From positions 434,001-498,000 of the forward strand of contig NZ_JAERVJ010000001.1 in NCBI RefSeq assembly GCF_016745395.1: DNA of 64,000 nt. Direction: 5' to 3'. A program made the translations under genes and the position numbers. The notes under the pieces were generated by a model that worked only from the letters and a program-made list of their open reading frames with translations, had not been told where the DNA came from and made no database searches. This document shows, one piece after another, positions 41,422-53,400 of this stretch. Positions within the stretch are counted from its first letter, which is position 1, and the number at the start of each line of letters is the position of its first letter. The DNA is from Methylocystis sp. Sn-Cys. Its GTDB lineage: Bacteria; Pseudomonadota; Alphaproteobacteria; Rhizobiales; Beijerinckiaceae.

Positions 41422-43824
41422 TCACCATTTGAAGCTCAGCGCTCCCACTGCCGTGAACGGACGAGCGGGAATCCTGAATTTGGGCGCCGCGTTGTAGTTG
41501 AACGTATCGTCGACGGCGTCGAAGTAACGCACATTGTTGATGTTTTGCAGGTTGAGCTGCGCCGTTATCCTGTGTCCGTAGAGTTCCGCCGTGTAGCTGG
41601 CGAATCCGTCGAGCCGCGCAAAACCGGGCATAACGAATGTATTCTCGAGATCGCCCCACCAATTGGAGGAGGCGGTCACGCCGCCGCCGGCGCGAAAGCC
41701 AAGACCGTTGTCCCCGAAGTCGTAAGTGAGAAACAGCTTGCCGCTGTGACGAGGCGCGAATTCGAGATGGTTGCCGAGAAAGCCGCCCTGTGCGCCGAAC
41801 ACCGCACTATCAAGAAGACCGAATGGATTCAGCCGGTTCGGCGCATTGTCGTCTATCACCTTCGCGTTGATATAGGCGTAGTTGGCGATGACCGTCATGC
41901 GATCCGTCAGCGCGCCGATCAAATCGAACTCGACGCCGCGGCTGCGCTGCAGACCTGCAAGCTGCGACACTCCAACTGTTCCGAATAGCGCAGTCGCGAC
42001 GTTGGATTTCGTGATCTGGTAGAATGCAAGCGTGGCGAGCAGGCCGGGAAGCGGCTGCGCCTTGAATCCGACTTCCCATTGCAGGGCACGCTCCGGCGGG
42101 AGGGCGACGCTTTTGGCGTCGAAAGCAGCCTGTGGGCCGAAAGATCTGGAATAGCTGGCGTAGGCGCTGAGTTCGGGCAGAATGTCGAAGACGACGCCGA
42201 CGCGCGGGCTCCAGCCGGTAGAGATGGTGGTTGGCTGACGAAGGCGAGCCGCGATCGCCAGTTCCTTGTCGGACGCCAGAACCGGGAACAGGCCGAAATT
42301 GGATCGCGACTTGCCTCTCGTTAGGTCGGCGATGTCGTAGCGCGCGCCGATCATCAGATGCAGCCGGTCGAAGGTAATATAATCCTGAACGTACATTCCT
42401 TTCTGACGCGCCACCACCGAGGAGCTGGACTTGTAGCCGCGCCCGATCACGGAGTCATAGAACGCCGAGTTCGGCACGGTTCCGTAAACGGGGGCGTAGA
42501 TGTTGATCGGATAATTATCGAACCCAAAATTATAGACATAGTCGTAACCTAGATTCGCGTAATCCAGCCCGAACAGAAAATTGTGCTTGGCGCCGAGCGC
42601 CTCGAACTTGCCGCTGAGGTCGATATTTGTCGAAAGATTGTACCTTTTAAAGTCCTGAAACTGCGTTTGCCTGTTCATCTGAAAAAACTGCTCGGGGTTG
42701 AAGCTCGTGTCGTAAGCAAACTGGCCAAAGCCTGCGTTCGACAACATGTTCGAGGCAGAGCGACTGTCCTGATAGAGAAAACGATTGGTCACCTTCCAGT
42801 CATCGTTGAGATTCTGGCGGAAGTTATAGCTGACGAGATATCGATCGAAAGTGTCCTTCGGGTCGTTCGCCTCCTGGAACGAACGCGTGTGCGGGAGTGG
42901 CGCGATCAGGGGGCCAAAAAGCGAGCCGCTCGGAAGTCCGAGATCCTGCTGTATCCTGGAGGTCAGGAGTTCGGCCTCGGCCGTGAACTCTGTCCAGGCC
43001 GACGGGCTATAACGCACGACCGGGGCGAGAAACGCCCTGCGTCCACCCTGAAACTGGCGAAACGAACCATTATTCTGATAAGCGCCCGACACCCGGTAGG
43101 CGAGGCCGGGAACCTCGGCGATGGGCGCCGAGACATCCCACTGAGTTCTGTAGTGATCATAGGAGCCGATCTGCTGGTCGACGCGATAGAGCGGCTCATC
43201 AAGCGGCTGCTTGGTGACGATATTGATGACGCCGCCAGGATCCGCTCTGCCGAAAAGTATCGACGAGGGGCCCTTGAGCACCTCGACGCGCTCGACATTG
43301 GCGGTGTCCACAAGCATTGGCATACTGGTAAATTGCGACAAGGACAGCGCATTTCTGAATATGAAGTTCTGCCTGAATCCACGTATATGGAACTGCGCGC
43401 CGAGGCCCTCGAGATTGTTCGAGAGCACGCCGCTGGCATTGCTGACCGCGTCCTTGAGGTTTGTCACCTGTTGATCGACCAGCACCTGCCTGGGGATCAC
43501 TTCGATCGATTGAGGAATCTCCTTGATCGGAACGTCCATCTTGGTCGCCGAATCGGCATTGCGAACGATATAGGCCTCGGTCGGCGTTTTCGGCTCGAGC
43601 CGCAGGCCGGACGTATTAAGCGGAACTGCCGTCGAAGGCTGCCCGACCGAACCGACCGAAGCAGCTTGGCCGCGGTGCGTTGGCGTGCGCGCAGCCGCCG
43701 CACGTCGCTGGCCGCCCACGTCGATCGTGGGCAGGGACTGCTGGGCGACGGCCCAGGTGGAGAACGCAAGAGTGAGCGCGCCGGCGGAAACGCCGCGCGT
43801 GAAGACACTGAGAAGCATAGCCAT
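41422..43824 (-). CDS. TonB-dependent siderophore receptor
   Basis: An 800-residue outer membrane receptor. A signal peptide (residues 1-27, ending AVAQ) is followed by the plug domain from about 95 (MDVPIKEIPQSIEVIPRQVL, VERVEVLKGPSSILFGRADP, GGVINIVTKQPL) and a 22-strand barrel ending in ALSFKW with terminal aromatic residue. It has the FhuA/FpvA-type arrangement for ferric hydroxamate or pyoverdine-like siderophores; there is no long N-terminal signalling domain, so it is not a transducer. It lies 76 bases before the PepSY gene on the same strand. The frame is intact. Confidence 0.92.
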   Translation of the reverse strand: MAMLLSVFTRGVSAGALTLAFSTWAVAQQSLPTIDVGGQRRAAAARTPTHRGQAASVGSVGQPSTAVPLNTSGLRLEPKTPTEAYIVRNADSATKMDVPIKEIPQSIEVIPRQVLVDQQVTNLKDAVSNASGVLSNNLEGLGAQFHIRGFRQNFIFRNALSLSQFTSMPMLVDTANVERVEVLKGPSSILFGRADPGGVINIVTKQPLDEPLYRVDQQIGSYDHYRTQWDVSAPIAEVPGLAYRVSGAYQNNGSFRQFQGGRRAFLAPVVRYSPSAWTEFTAEAELLTSRIQQDLGLPSGSLFGPLIAPLPHTRSFQEANDPKDTFDRYLVSYNFRQNLNDDWKVTNRFLYQDSRSASNMLSNAGFGQFAYDTSFNPEQFFQMNRQTQFQDFKRYNLSTNIDLSGKFEALGAKHNFLFGLDYANLGYDYVYNFGFDNYPINIYAPVYGTVPNSAFYDSVIGRGYKSSSSVVARQKGMYVQDYITFDRLHLMIGARYDIADLTRGKSRSNFGLFPVLASDKELAIAARLRQPTTISTGWSPRVGVVFDILPELSAYASYSRSFGPQAAFDAKSVALPPERALQWEVGFKAQPLPGLLATLAFYQITKSNVATALFGTVGVSQLAGLQRSRGVEFDLIGALTDRMTVIANYAYINAKVIDDNAPNRLNPFGLLDSAVFGAQGGFLGNHLEFAPRHSGKLFLTYDFGDNGLGFRAGGGVTASSNWWGDLENTFVMPGFARLDGFASYTAELYGHRITAQLNLQNINNVRYFDAVDDTFNYNAAPKFRIPARPFTAVGALSFKW

Positions 43825-43897
43825 ATTCCTGATGCGGCGTTTGAGCCGCTAATATCTCAATGGGAGCGAGGCGCACGGCCTCGAACGGCGATGAGAG

Positions 43898-44329
43898 TCA
43901 GGAGGTACGAGGAGGGGCCAGCGCGGACCAGGAACTCAGCCAGCCAGTACGCTCAACGTCAGCGATACGAGTATCGTCAAAGATTCTGGGAACGGCAGGC
44001 TGATTATTTGAATAGGCTTGGTCGTCAATCCGTTTCGAGCGGGTGGGAGCCAAAAATTGGTCATCGCCGCCATGATGAAAAACACAGCATAGCGCAATTT
44101 GGCCACCTGCTGGAGGCGTCGATTTATCTGCAATGTCAATCGCCGAGCAGTTTGACAAGGGCTGTGACAACGACGAGTCAATCTGAGCGTGCGCCGAGCC
44201 TGCAGGAAGATGCGAGAAGCAAAATCCGGCAAGCACCTGCAGAACGAACAGCCAAGCAGCCGCGGCGACGGCGAGCCGACTGGTCCAGTTCCCAGCCAGC
44301 CCACGGGCCCGAATCGTCTTGGATGCCAC
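43898..44329 (-). CDS. Secreted DUF2946-like hypothetical protein
   Basis: A 143-residue protein with a hydrophobic signal region (LAVAAAAWLFVLQVLAGFCF) starting at a GTG (44329). The mature part has NCSAID, a central CC in GGQIALCCVFHHGGDD, and ends in ALAPPRTS. The CC pair and the terminal APP recall DUF2946, whose members often accompany TonB receptors. It shares this plan with the small protein at 32782-33138. Function unknown; possibly metal binding. It lies between the synthetase and the receptor on the same strand. Confidence 0.5.
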   Translation of the reverse strand: MASKTIRARGLAGNWTSRLAVAAAAWLFVLQVLAGFCFSHLPAGSAHAQIDSSLSQPLSNCSAIDIADKSTPPAGGQIALCCVFHHGGDDQFLAPTRSKRIDDQAYSNNQPAVPRIFDDTRIADVERTGWLSSWSALAPPRTS

Positions 44330-44487
44330 CTTTCCTACCCCTGTGGTCGAATCTGGGAAGCGAGATTCACCGCGGCTCCGACGATGAAATCGTCGTCGAA
44401 ACTACGGTAAAGTTCAAGAATTGAATCGAGCATTGCCGAACCGAACTGCCACACTGTTGCAAAATTGTTACTCAGCCGCGTATCAAA

Positions 44488-47400
44488 TCATTCCAGCATT
44501 GCTTCATGTTTCGCCGATGAGGCGTCGGCCGCGTGGCCACGCCAGATGGCGGTCAATGCATCTCGAATTTGCGCATGCAAGATCGGGTCCGACACGATCG
44601 AGGTATGGTCGCCGGCTACGATCTGAAATTTCAGACCGCTTTGCGTAATCTGAGACCACTCGGATTTTGTCGCTTCGTCGGCCTTAAGCGACTGCTGTGC
44701 TGCCCAATAATGGATGGGCGCCTGAATTTTTTTTAGATCGTGTTCGCAAATCATTCTGATGGCGTTCACGGTATCCGTGTAAATGAAGTCAATTAACTCG
44801 CTGGATACCCCTTGCCAGTAGCCTCGCTCTTGACCCCAGACCGCGATGTATCGGACTTGTTCCTTGGCCGATAACCGATCAGACATAGCCAAGAGATGCT
44901 TGCGATCGTCGTCCGTCAAGAGTTCATCCGGATTCTTACCTTCCAATATAGCAAATTCTCTAAAACCGTCCAGAACGGCGGTCGGACCGTTTGCAATATC
45001 GACACCATCGCCAAAGCTAGGGAAATCAAGAAACGAATCGATTACCCCAACGAAAGCAACTTTTTTGCCGAGCGCTTCCAACTTCTCCGCGATTGCAACT
45101 GCTGTAACGCCAGCGCTGCTCCAGCCCAGTAGAAAATAGGGCCCTTGAGGCTGATGGTCACGAATCTGGCGAACATAGCATTCAGCCATTTTCTCAAGCG
45201 ATTCGTCGATATGTCGATCATCAAATATGCGACGCGATTGAATGCCGTTAACCGGTGCGAGCCCCTGCAGCGAATCCGCGAACGCCTGATAACGAATTGG
45301 CGACCCTCCCGCAGGGTGAATGCAATAGATCGGCGGATTTCCTCCCCCCTTACACAGCGGAACGACGAGAGATCGATTATCGTTTTGATGACCGGAGATC
45401 ATCTCCGCAAGCTTTCTCGCCGTTGGCGCTTGAAAGATCGCCATAGTGGGCAAGTCTCCACTGATCTTGCGCCGAATTCCATCGATCAGCTTTATTGCTG
45501 TCAGCGAATGCCCGCCGAGTTCGAAGAAGTTGTCATCGACTCCAATCGATTCCAGACCGAGAACATTCTTGAATTCCTTTAGGAGCAGCCATTCCGCGGT
45601 GGTTCGTGGCGCGACATAGACGCGCGTCTCCTGGGCATCGAGATCCGGCGCGGGCAGCGCCTTGCGGTCGACCTTGCCATTGGGCGTCAGCGGCAACGCT
45701 TCGAGAAACATAAAAGCCGACGGGATCATATAGTCGGGCAGATCGCTCATCAGCGACCCGCGTAGCTGCTCACTGTTCGGTTCTGCCCCATCTCTGCCGA
45801 CAATATAAGCCACAATCCGCTTGTCGCCCGGCGCGTCTTCCCGCGCCAGCGCCACCGCTTCACGCACCGCTTCCAGGCGCCCCAGCGCCGCCTCGATCTC
45901 GCCAAGCTCAATCCGGAAGCCCCGGATCTTAACCTGATGATCGGCGCGGCCAAGGTATTCGATGTTCCCGTCCTGACGGTAGCGCGCCAGATCGCCCGTG
46001 CGATAAAGTCGCTGCCCGGGAGAACCAAACGGATTGGGGACAAATCGTTCCGCCGTGAGATCGGGCCGGTCAAGATAGCCACGCGCGAGACCAGCCCCGC
46101 CAATGTAGAGCTCTCCAGAAACGCCAACCGGAACAGGCTCAAGAGACCCGTCAAGAAGATATATTTGCGTGTTCGATATCGGGCGGCCAATCGGAACGGA
46201 AACCGCCTTTACCTCTCGGCTCTCACATTGGTGTACCGTACTCCAAACGGAGCACTCAGTCGGTCCATATTCATTGTAAAGCCTGACATGCGCGAGCTCA
46301 CTAAAATGCCGGAACACCAGATCGCTTTTGCACTCCTCTCCAGCAACGATGCAGACTTGCAAACTAGAACCGCTATGAGGCCCGAGAGATTCCAAAAATG
46401 CGAAGAATAACGAAGGAAGACATAGCAAATGCGTTATCTGTCGCTCGGCAACCAATTGCGCAAGCGCGCGCGGATCGCGGCGTCTCTCTTCCGAGGTGAT
46501 ATGCAGCGCTCCGCCTTGACAAAGCGTTCCGAATAGTCCCGCGACGGAGCTGTCGAAGGCGAATGACGACATCAGCAGAAAGTTTTGAACAGAAGCGCCG
46601 TAATAATGAGCACGGGAAGACGTGGACGCAACAACACTGCTATGTGAAATCGGCACCCCCTTAGCGCGCCCAGTGGAACCTGACGTATAAATCACGTAGG
46701 CCGTATTTTGTCCGCTTGCCCGCCGCGGCGGCGCCGATCTTGGAAGTGACTCAAGCTGAAGTGAATCGATTCCTATGGCGACATTTGGATCTGGCAAATG
46801 GGCGAGGCTGCCGGCAACCTCTTCCGAGGCCAGAATCAACTTTAGGTTGGCGTCCTTCAATATGTATCTGGTACGCTCTAAAGGGTACGATGGGTCGATT
46901 GGAACGTATCCGCCATCGGCCTTGAGGATACCAAGAATTGCGATAACGAAGTCGTCTGATGGCGTCATGGACACGCCAACCAGCGTCTCGGGGCCAACCC
47001 CAAGTCGACGTAAATGATGCGCCAGCTGATTGGCTCGGGCGTTCAATTCGCCATAGGTCAGACTTTGCTCCTCGAACACGACCGCGACAGCTTCAGGTGT
47101 TTTCGCCGCCTGCGCCTCGAACAGTTCGTGAATGCAACCATCCTTCGGATAATCTGCCGCCGTATCATTCCATTCGACGAGAAGTTTATGGCGCTCCGCT
47201 TCGCTCAGCACATCGATTGTCAGCGCCGGCGTCTCGGGCGCCGTTTCAAGAGCCGTGACAAGGCCTGTAAGCGCAGCCTGTATATAGGAGCAGACGGCAT
47301 TGGGATCGACCGAGCATCGAGTCTGGACATTCAAACCGAAACCGTCGCCAAAATCGTCGACCGAAACATCAAACGGATAGTTGGTTCGCTCGTCCCAATA

Positions 47401-50400
47401 AAGTTCGGTAGCACCTTCCAACCCCTGCGAGGCGAGCACAGACGCTCCCTCATGCGCGCTGTGGCGATAGTTTAGCAAGGCCGAGAACAAGGGAGCCGGC
47501 GCTTCGATGCCGCTGCAACGCTGCGCCAACGCCAAAGACGCGTGCTCGTGCCGCAGCAAAGCTGTCAGGCGATCATGCATGCCGCGTGCGCTTTCCTCGA
47601 CGCTCTCCTGTCCGACCCGCACGCGGATCGGCAGCGTGTTGAGGAACATCCCAATCGCCCGGTCCGCGCCTGCGCCGCCGTGCATGTGGCCGAACAGAAC
47701 CGTGCCGAACACCACGTCGTTGCGCCCCGAAACGCGCGCCAGCACTTGCGCAAAGGCCAGATGCCACAGGCTCGCAACGCTCACCCCAAGCAGACGCGCT
47801 GCCCCGCGAAGGCGTCTCGAGAGACGCGGATCGAGGTCGAGCTCGGCCTCCGCGACGCCAGAGCCGTCGCCCCGCACGTCCAATAACCCGAACGGCGTGG
47901 TCGGTTCCGTCACGTCGCCAAGCATCGCATCGAAAAACGCTTCATGCTCCGCCTGACTCACCCCCAGCCGGGCCTGCGCAACAAAATTGCGGAAGGGAAT
48001 CGGAGGCGCCAGTTCGTCGGCGCGGCCCACTACATAGGCTGCGATCTCGCCAAGCAGGAATTCCTGAGCCGCATGATCCAGGACCAAGTGGTGGACAAGC
48101 AATTGCAATACGACTCGGTCGTTTGCCGCATCTTTTGCCCAGAAGACACGAATCATTGGCGCCTGACGAACATCGGCTCTAAATTGGCGAGGACTGAAGC
48201 GCTCAAGCAGTTGTTGCGCAGCATCGCCCGCCGCCCGATCGAGGCTAACTTCCTCCACGGCAAGCGAAGCCTCCCGCCACACAACCTGCATCGGCTCCCG
48301 CAAGCCGTCCCACATCACCGCCGTACGCAATATGTCGTGGCGCGCGATGACTGCCCGCAGTGCGTTGCAAAACGCATCAAGACGTTCGCGGCTATTAAAG
48401 GCGAGGATAGTGGGGTATAGATATGGATCCCCCTTTGTCGCCATGAGATGATGGAAGAGTATACCTCCCTGCAGCGGGGTCAGCGGATAGATGTCCTGCA
48501 CGTTTGTGGCGCCGCCCGGAACCGCCGCGACAATGCGGTCGATCTCCTCTTGAGTAAGATCCGCCAGCGTTAGCATCTCGGGCGTGATCGCGTCGCAGCC
48601 AGCAGGAATGAGATTGGGCGGAACGACGATCGCGCTTTCCCGTCCGACGACGACGGCCAGTCCAGCCGGCGTCGGCTGGACGAAGAGCGAGCGCACATCG
48701 CTGCGCAGTCCTTCACGCCGCATCTTCTCGATCAGGGTCATCGCCAACAGCGAATGTCCGCCGAGTTCGAAGAAATTGTCGTAGACGCCGACCCGTTCGA
48801 GCCGAAGAACGTCTGCCCAGATGCGGCACAGCGCCGCCTCGGTGGGCGTGCGCGGCGCGATATAGGCGCGCGCCGCCAGCGCGTCGAGGTCGGGTTCGGG
48901 CAACGCCTTGCGGTCGATCTTGCCGTTGGGCGTCAGCGGCAGGGCGTCGAGGAAGACGAAAGCCGACGGGATCATATAGTCGGGAAGCGTTTGCTGCAGA
49001 TGGCGCCGCAGTTCGTCGATCTCAATGGCGTCGGCCTGTGCGACAACATAAGCGACGAGTTGATAAACGCCCGGCGTGGCCGCGCGCGCAATGACAGTTG
49101 CGGTCCCAACTCCGGGATGGGTCAGAAGAGAGGCGGCGACTTCGTCGGGTTCGATGCGATGGCCGCGGATCTTCACCTGATGATCGACGCGGCCAAGGAA
49201 GTCGATCACGCCGTCATCTCGCCAACGTCCGAGGTCGCCGCTGCGGTAGAGCCGGCTCCCAGGTGGCCCAAAAGGATTGGGCGTAAACGCCGCCGCCGTG
49301 AGATCGGGCCGATGCAAATAGCCGCGACCAACCTGGACGCCGCCAATGCAAATCTCGCTCGCGACGCCGGCCGGCGCCGGCTCCAGCCAGCGGTCGAGCA
49401 GATAGATCTGCGTATTGTCGACCGGCCGTCCGATCGGCACGCTCAGATCATCGCCCGCGGGCGGCGTTTCGATCGGAAAGTAGGAGACATCGTCCGAGCA
49501 TTCGGCCGGGCCGTAGGCGTTCAGCAGACGCACCCGCGGATAGCGCGCCATGAAGCGCCGGCACAGTTCCGGCGCGAAGGCTTCGCCGCAAGGCAGCAGC
49601 CAGCGCAACCCCGCAAGCGGCGTCTCATCGTCAAAGGTGAGATCCAGCAGCGCGCGGATCATCGAGGGCACCGCTTCGAGGATGGTGACGCCGCGAGCGG
49701 CGATCTCAGCGCCGAGGCGTCGCGGATCGCGCGAGATCGTATCGGGGAATATCTCGACGCGCGCGCCGATCGCGAGCGCGGTGAGGAACTGCCACACCGA
49801 AATGTCGAAGCATTGCGACGCCGTCTGGGCGATGACGTCGTTCGTCGTCAAACCCAGCACAGGAACCTTTGTGATCAAATTATTGAACATTCCGCGATGC
49901 TCGACCATCGCGCCCTTCGGTTTGCCCGTCGAACCAGAGGTGTAGATGATGAAAGCAAGATTATCGGGGCTGTGACAACGGGGCGGGTTGCTCGTCGCGC
50001 CGTGCTTATTTTGAAGCGCTTCGAGAGCCAGAAGCTGTGGCTGTTGCTGCTGCGCGGCGTCCGACAGCCCCGACACAATCGTCTGTCCGCGCGCCAGCAT
50101 GTCGCGCCCGACAATCAGAAACGTAGCTCTGCTCTCCTCCAGCGCCTGTGCGATGCGGCCGTCCGGATGCGCCGGATCGAGCGGCAGATAGGCCCCGCCC
50201 GCCTTGAAGATCGCCAGCAGCATCATCAGGAAATCGAGCCCGCGCGCGTCGAGAAGCGCCACAATCACATCCGGCCCCACCCCTTCTCGGATCAGAACAT
50301 GCGCAAGCTCGTTCGCGCGCTTGTTCAGTTCTCCATAGTTCAGCGACGCGCCGTCACAACGCGCCGCAACAGTCTCAGGCTCACGAAGCGCCTGCGCCTC

Positions 50401-53400
50401 AAAACGGTCGACCAAGTCGAGAGGAGAACCGTAGTCAAAATCGCGTCCACCGGATATCTCCAATAGAGTGGAATGTTCCTCCCGACTCAGCAGAGAAACT
50501 TCGCCGAGCGGGCCGTCGAATTTGGCTGCAAGTTCCTCGACGGCGCGTTTGAAGCGTTCGGCGACGGTTTCGATGAAGGCGGGGTCGAAGCGCTCGCGAT
50601 CGTAAGTCAGCCGTAATGTGAGATCGCCGTCCGGAATCGCGACGAAAGTGAGCGGATAGTTCGTATGAACCCGCAGCTGCAGAAGATCGATATCCAGAAC
50701 GTCCTTCTCACTACGAAGCGATGGGTCGATTGGCGCATTCTCGAAAGTCAGCAGATGTTGAAACAGCAGGCCATCCGCGCGCGAGATCGCGCTGCAGCGC
50801 TGGATGGCCGGTTGAGACAGAAACTCATGCTGGCGCATTTCGAGATTGTCAGAGAGGATCTCTCTCAGCCAATCGACCACCTTCGTGTCTCGCCGCAACT
50901 TGACGCGCAGCGGCAGTCCGTTGATGAAGAGCCCCAGCGTCGACTCGACACCAGGCAGGTCGATGGGGCGTCCGGAAACGGTCACGCCGAAGACGACCTC
51001 CTCGCGCCCCGAAAGGACGCTCAGTAGCAGAGCGAGCGCTCCCTGGACGAAGGTGTTGACCGTAAGCTGGCTCTGCTGTGCGAGAGTCTTCAGATTTTCG
51101 TAGCTCTCAGGAGAAATGCGCACGATCGCGTCGGCGACATTCTCGGCGGCGTCCTGCGAAAGGGCGGTCGCGCCGATAAGGGGCGTCGGCTCTGAGAACC
51201 CCTGGAGATAGCTACGCCAGAATTTCTCCGCCGCCGCGACGTCGCGGATGCGTAGCCACGCGATGTAATCATGGAAGCGCCCCGCGGGAGCAGTATGCGG
51301 CGCCTCGCCGCGCAAGGCCGCTGCATAATGCTGACGCATGTCGAGAAGCAGCGGCGACGTGCACCAGTCATCCATGATGATGTGATGGAAGCTGCGCACG
51401 CAGATGTGGCGGTCAGCCGACAATCTGATGATTCGAATACGCACGAGAGGCGCTTGCGACAGGTCGAAACCCTCGGCGCGTTCAGCCTTCAACTGGTCGT
51501 CGACATAGGCATCCTGTTCGTCTGCAGACAGGTGATCAATCGCGTCGACCGTGACGTCAAGGCGCGCTCTGCCGAGCACGATCTGATGAACGCGACCATT
51601 GGCGGCGGCTCTAAACGACGTGCGTAAATTCGGATGCCGATCGACGACGCACTGCCAAGCTTCGGCGAATTTCGGGATATCGAGAGCGCCTTTGATCTCG
51701 TAGCGCTCCTGCATATGGTAGAGGCCGGTGCCGCTATGAGACAGAGCGTGGAAATACATGCCTTCCTGCATAGGCGTCAGCGGATAGGCATCCTCGACGT
51801 CGCCAAATTCGAGGCGGAGGCCGGCGGTCTCCTCGGGATTGAGTTCGGCCAGCGCGAAATTTGGCGCGAGCGCCTGCAAAGCGCGCCGGTCATTCTCGAC
51901 TTGCGCGTCAGCGTCGCCCAACCGTCGCAGCGCCGGCGCGAGCGCCACGGCAGTCTGCCGTTCGAACAATTGACGGGGAGTAAGCTCGTAGCCGGCTTGC
52001 CGCAATCTCGCGGCGACCTGAATGGCCCTGATCGAATCGCCCCCGAGGCGGAAAAAGCCGTCATGCGCGCCGACGCGCTCGAGACCCAGCGCATCGGCGA
52101 AGGCTTCGACGACTGCCTCTTCTTCCCTGCTGGCCGGGGCGACATACTCGCCGGCGGACGAGGCGACAGCGCTATGCGCAGGCAAGGCGCTCCGATCTAT
52201 CTTGCCATTCCGCGAAAGCGGCATCTCATCGAGAGCGACGATGAAATGAGGAATCATGTATTCGGGGAGGCAGCGTTGCAGACCCATCCTGATCTGGTCG
52301 ACGTCGACGCCGGCGCCAGTGACGTAAGCGACGATGACCCTGCCGCCATCATGCGCAGGCGGCACGACCGCCACAGCTTGCGCGACGTTGTCCAGAGCCG
52401 AAAGCGCCGCTTCGATTTCGCCCAGCTCGATCCGGAATCCTCGGACTTTGACCTGATGATCGCTTCGCCCGAGATATTCGATTTCCCCATCCGCTCGATA
52501 GCGCGCGACGTCGCCGGTGCGATAGAGTCTTCCGCCCGGCTCATCGAAGGGACTGGGGACGAAGCGGTCCGCCGTAAGATCTGGACGCCTCAGATATCCC
52601 CGGGCGAGACACACCCCGCCAATATAGAGGTCCCCTGCGACGCCGATCGTCGTAGGCTCGAGATTCGAATCGAGGACATAGAGCGAGACGTTGGAGACCG
52701 GCCGCCCAATCGGGATGCGGTGGCCTTCGCATGGCGAACATTGGTGGGCGCTAACGTCGATGGCGGCTTCGGTCGGTCCGTAAAGATTGTGCAGTTCGCA
52801 ATTCGACGCGGTCTGGAAGCTCTTCACGAGAGTCGCAGAGAGCTCCTCTCCGCTGCAGAAGACTCGCTGGAGAGAGGGCGCGTCGCGAAGATCGACCGCA
52901 CTCAGGAAGGCCTGCAACATGGACGGCACGAAATGGAGCGTTGTCACGCCGTAGCGATTGATCGCCTGCAGGATTTGATATGGATCACGATGCGCGTCCG
53001 GAGAGAGGAGTATAAGGCGCGCGCCCGTAGATAAGGCCCAGAAGAACTCCCACACCGAGACGTCGAAACCGAAGGGCGTTTTTTGCAGTATGGCGTCTGT
53101 CTCACAGAGGCCATAGCGCTTCTGCATCCAGTCGAGCCTGTTCACAATCGCCTCATGCGCCATGCCGACGCCCTTCGGCTTCCCAGTGGAGCCGGAGGTG
53201 TAGATGACATAAGCGAGATTGAGTGGGCGCGCGATCGCTTCGAGGTTGTAACCACCTTCGCTCGCGAAGGTCGCCCAGTCGCCGTCGAGCGCTAGAGCGC
53301 ACACCTCGCCCGGCAAGCGAGGCTTTAGCGCGGTCGACGTCAGGACGAGCGCGGGAGCTGCGTCCTCGATCATGAACGCAAGGCGTTCGTCGGGATTGTC

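Noticed and set aside
42583-44424. A 613-codon plus-strand open frame opposite the TonB receptor
   Set aside because: It is antisense to an intact receptor with plug and barrel motifs and shows no recognisable domain.
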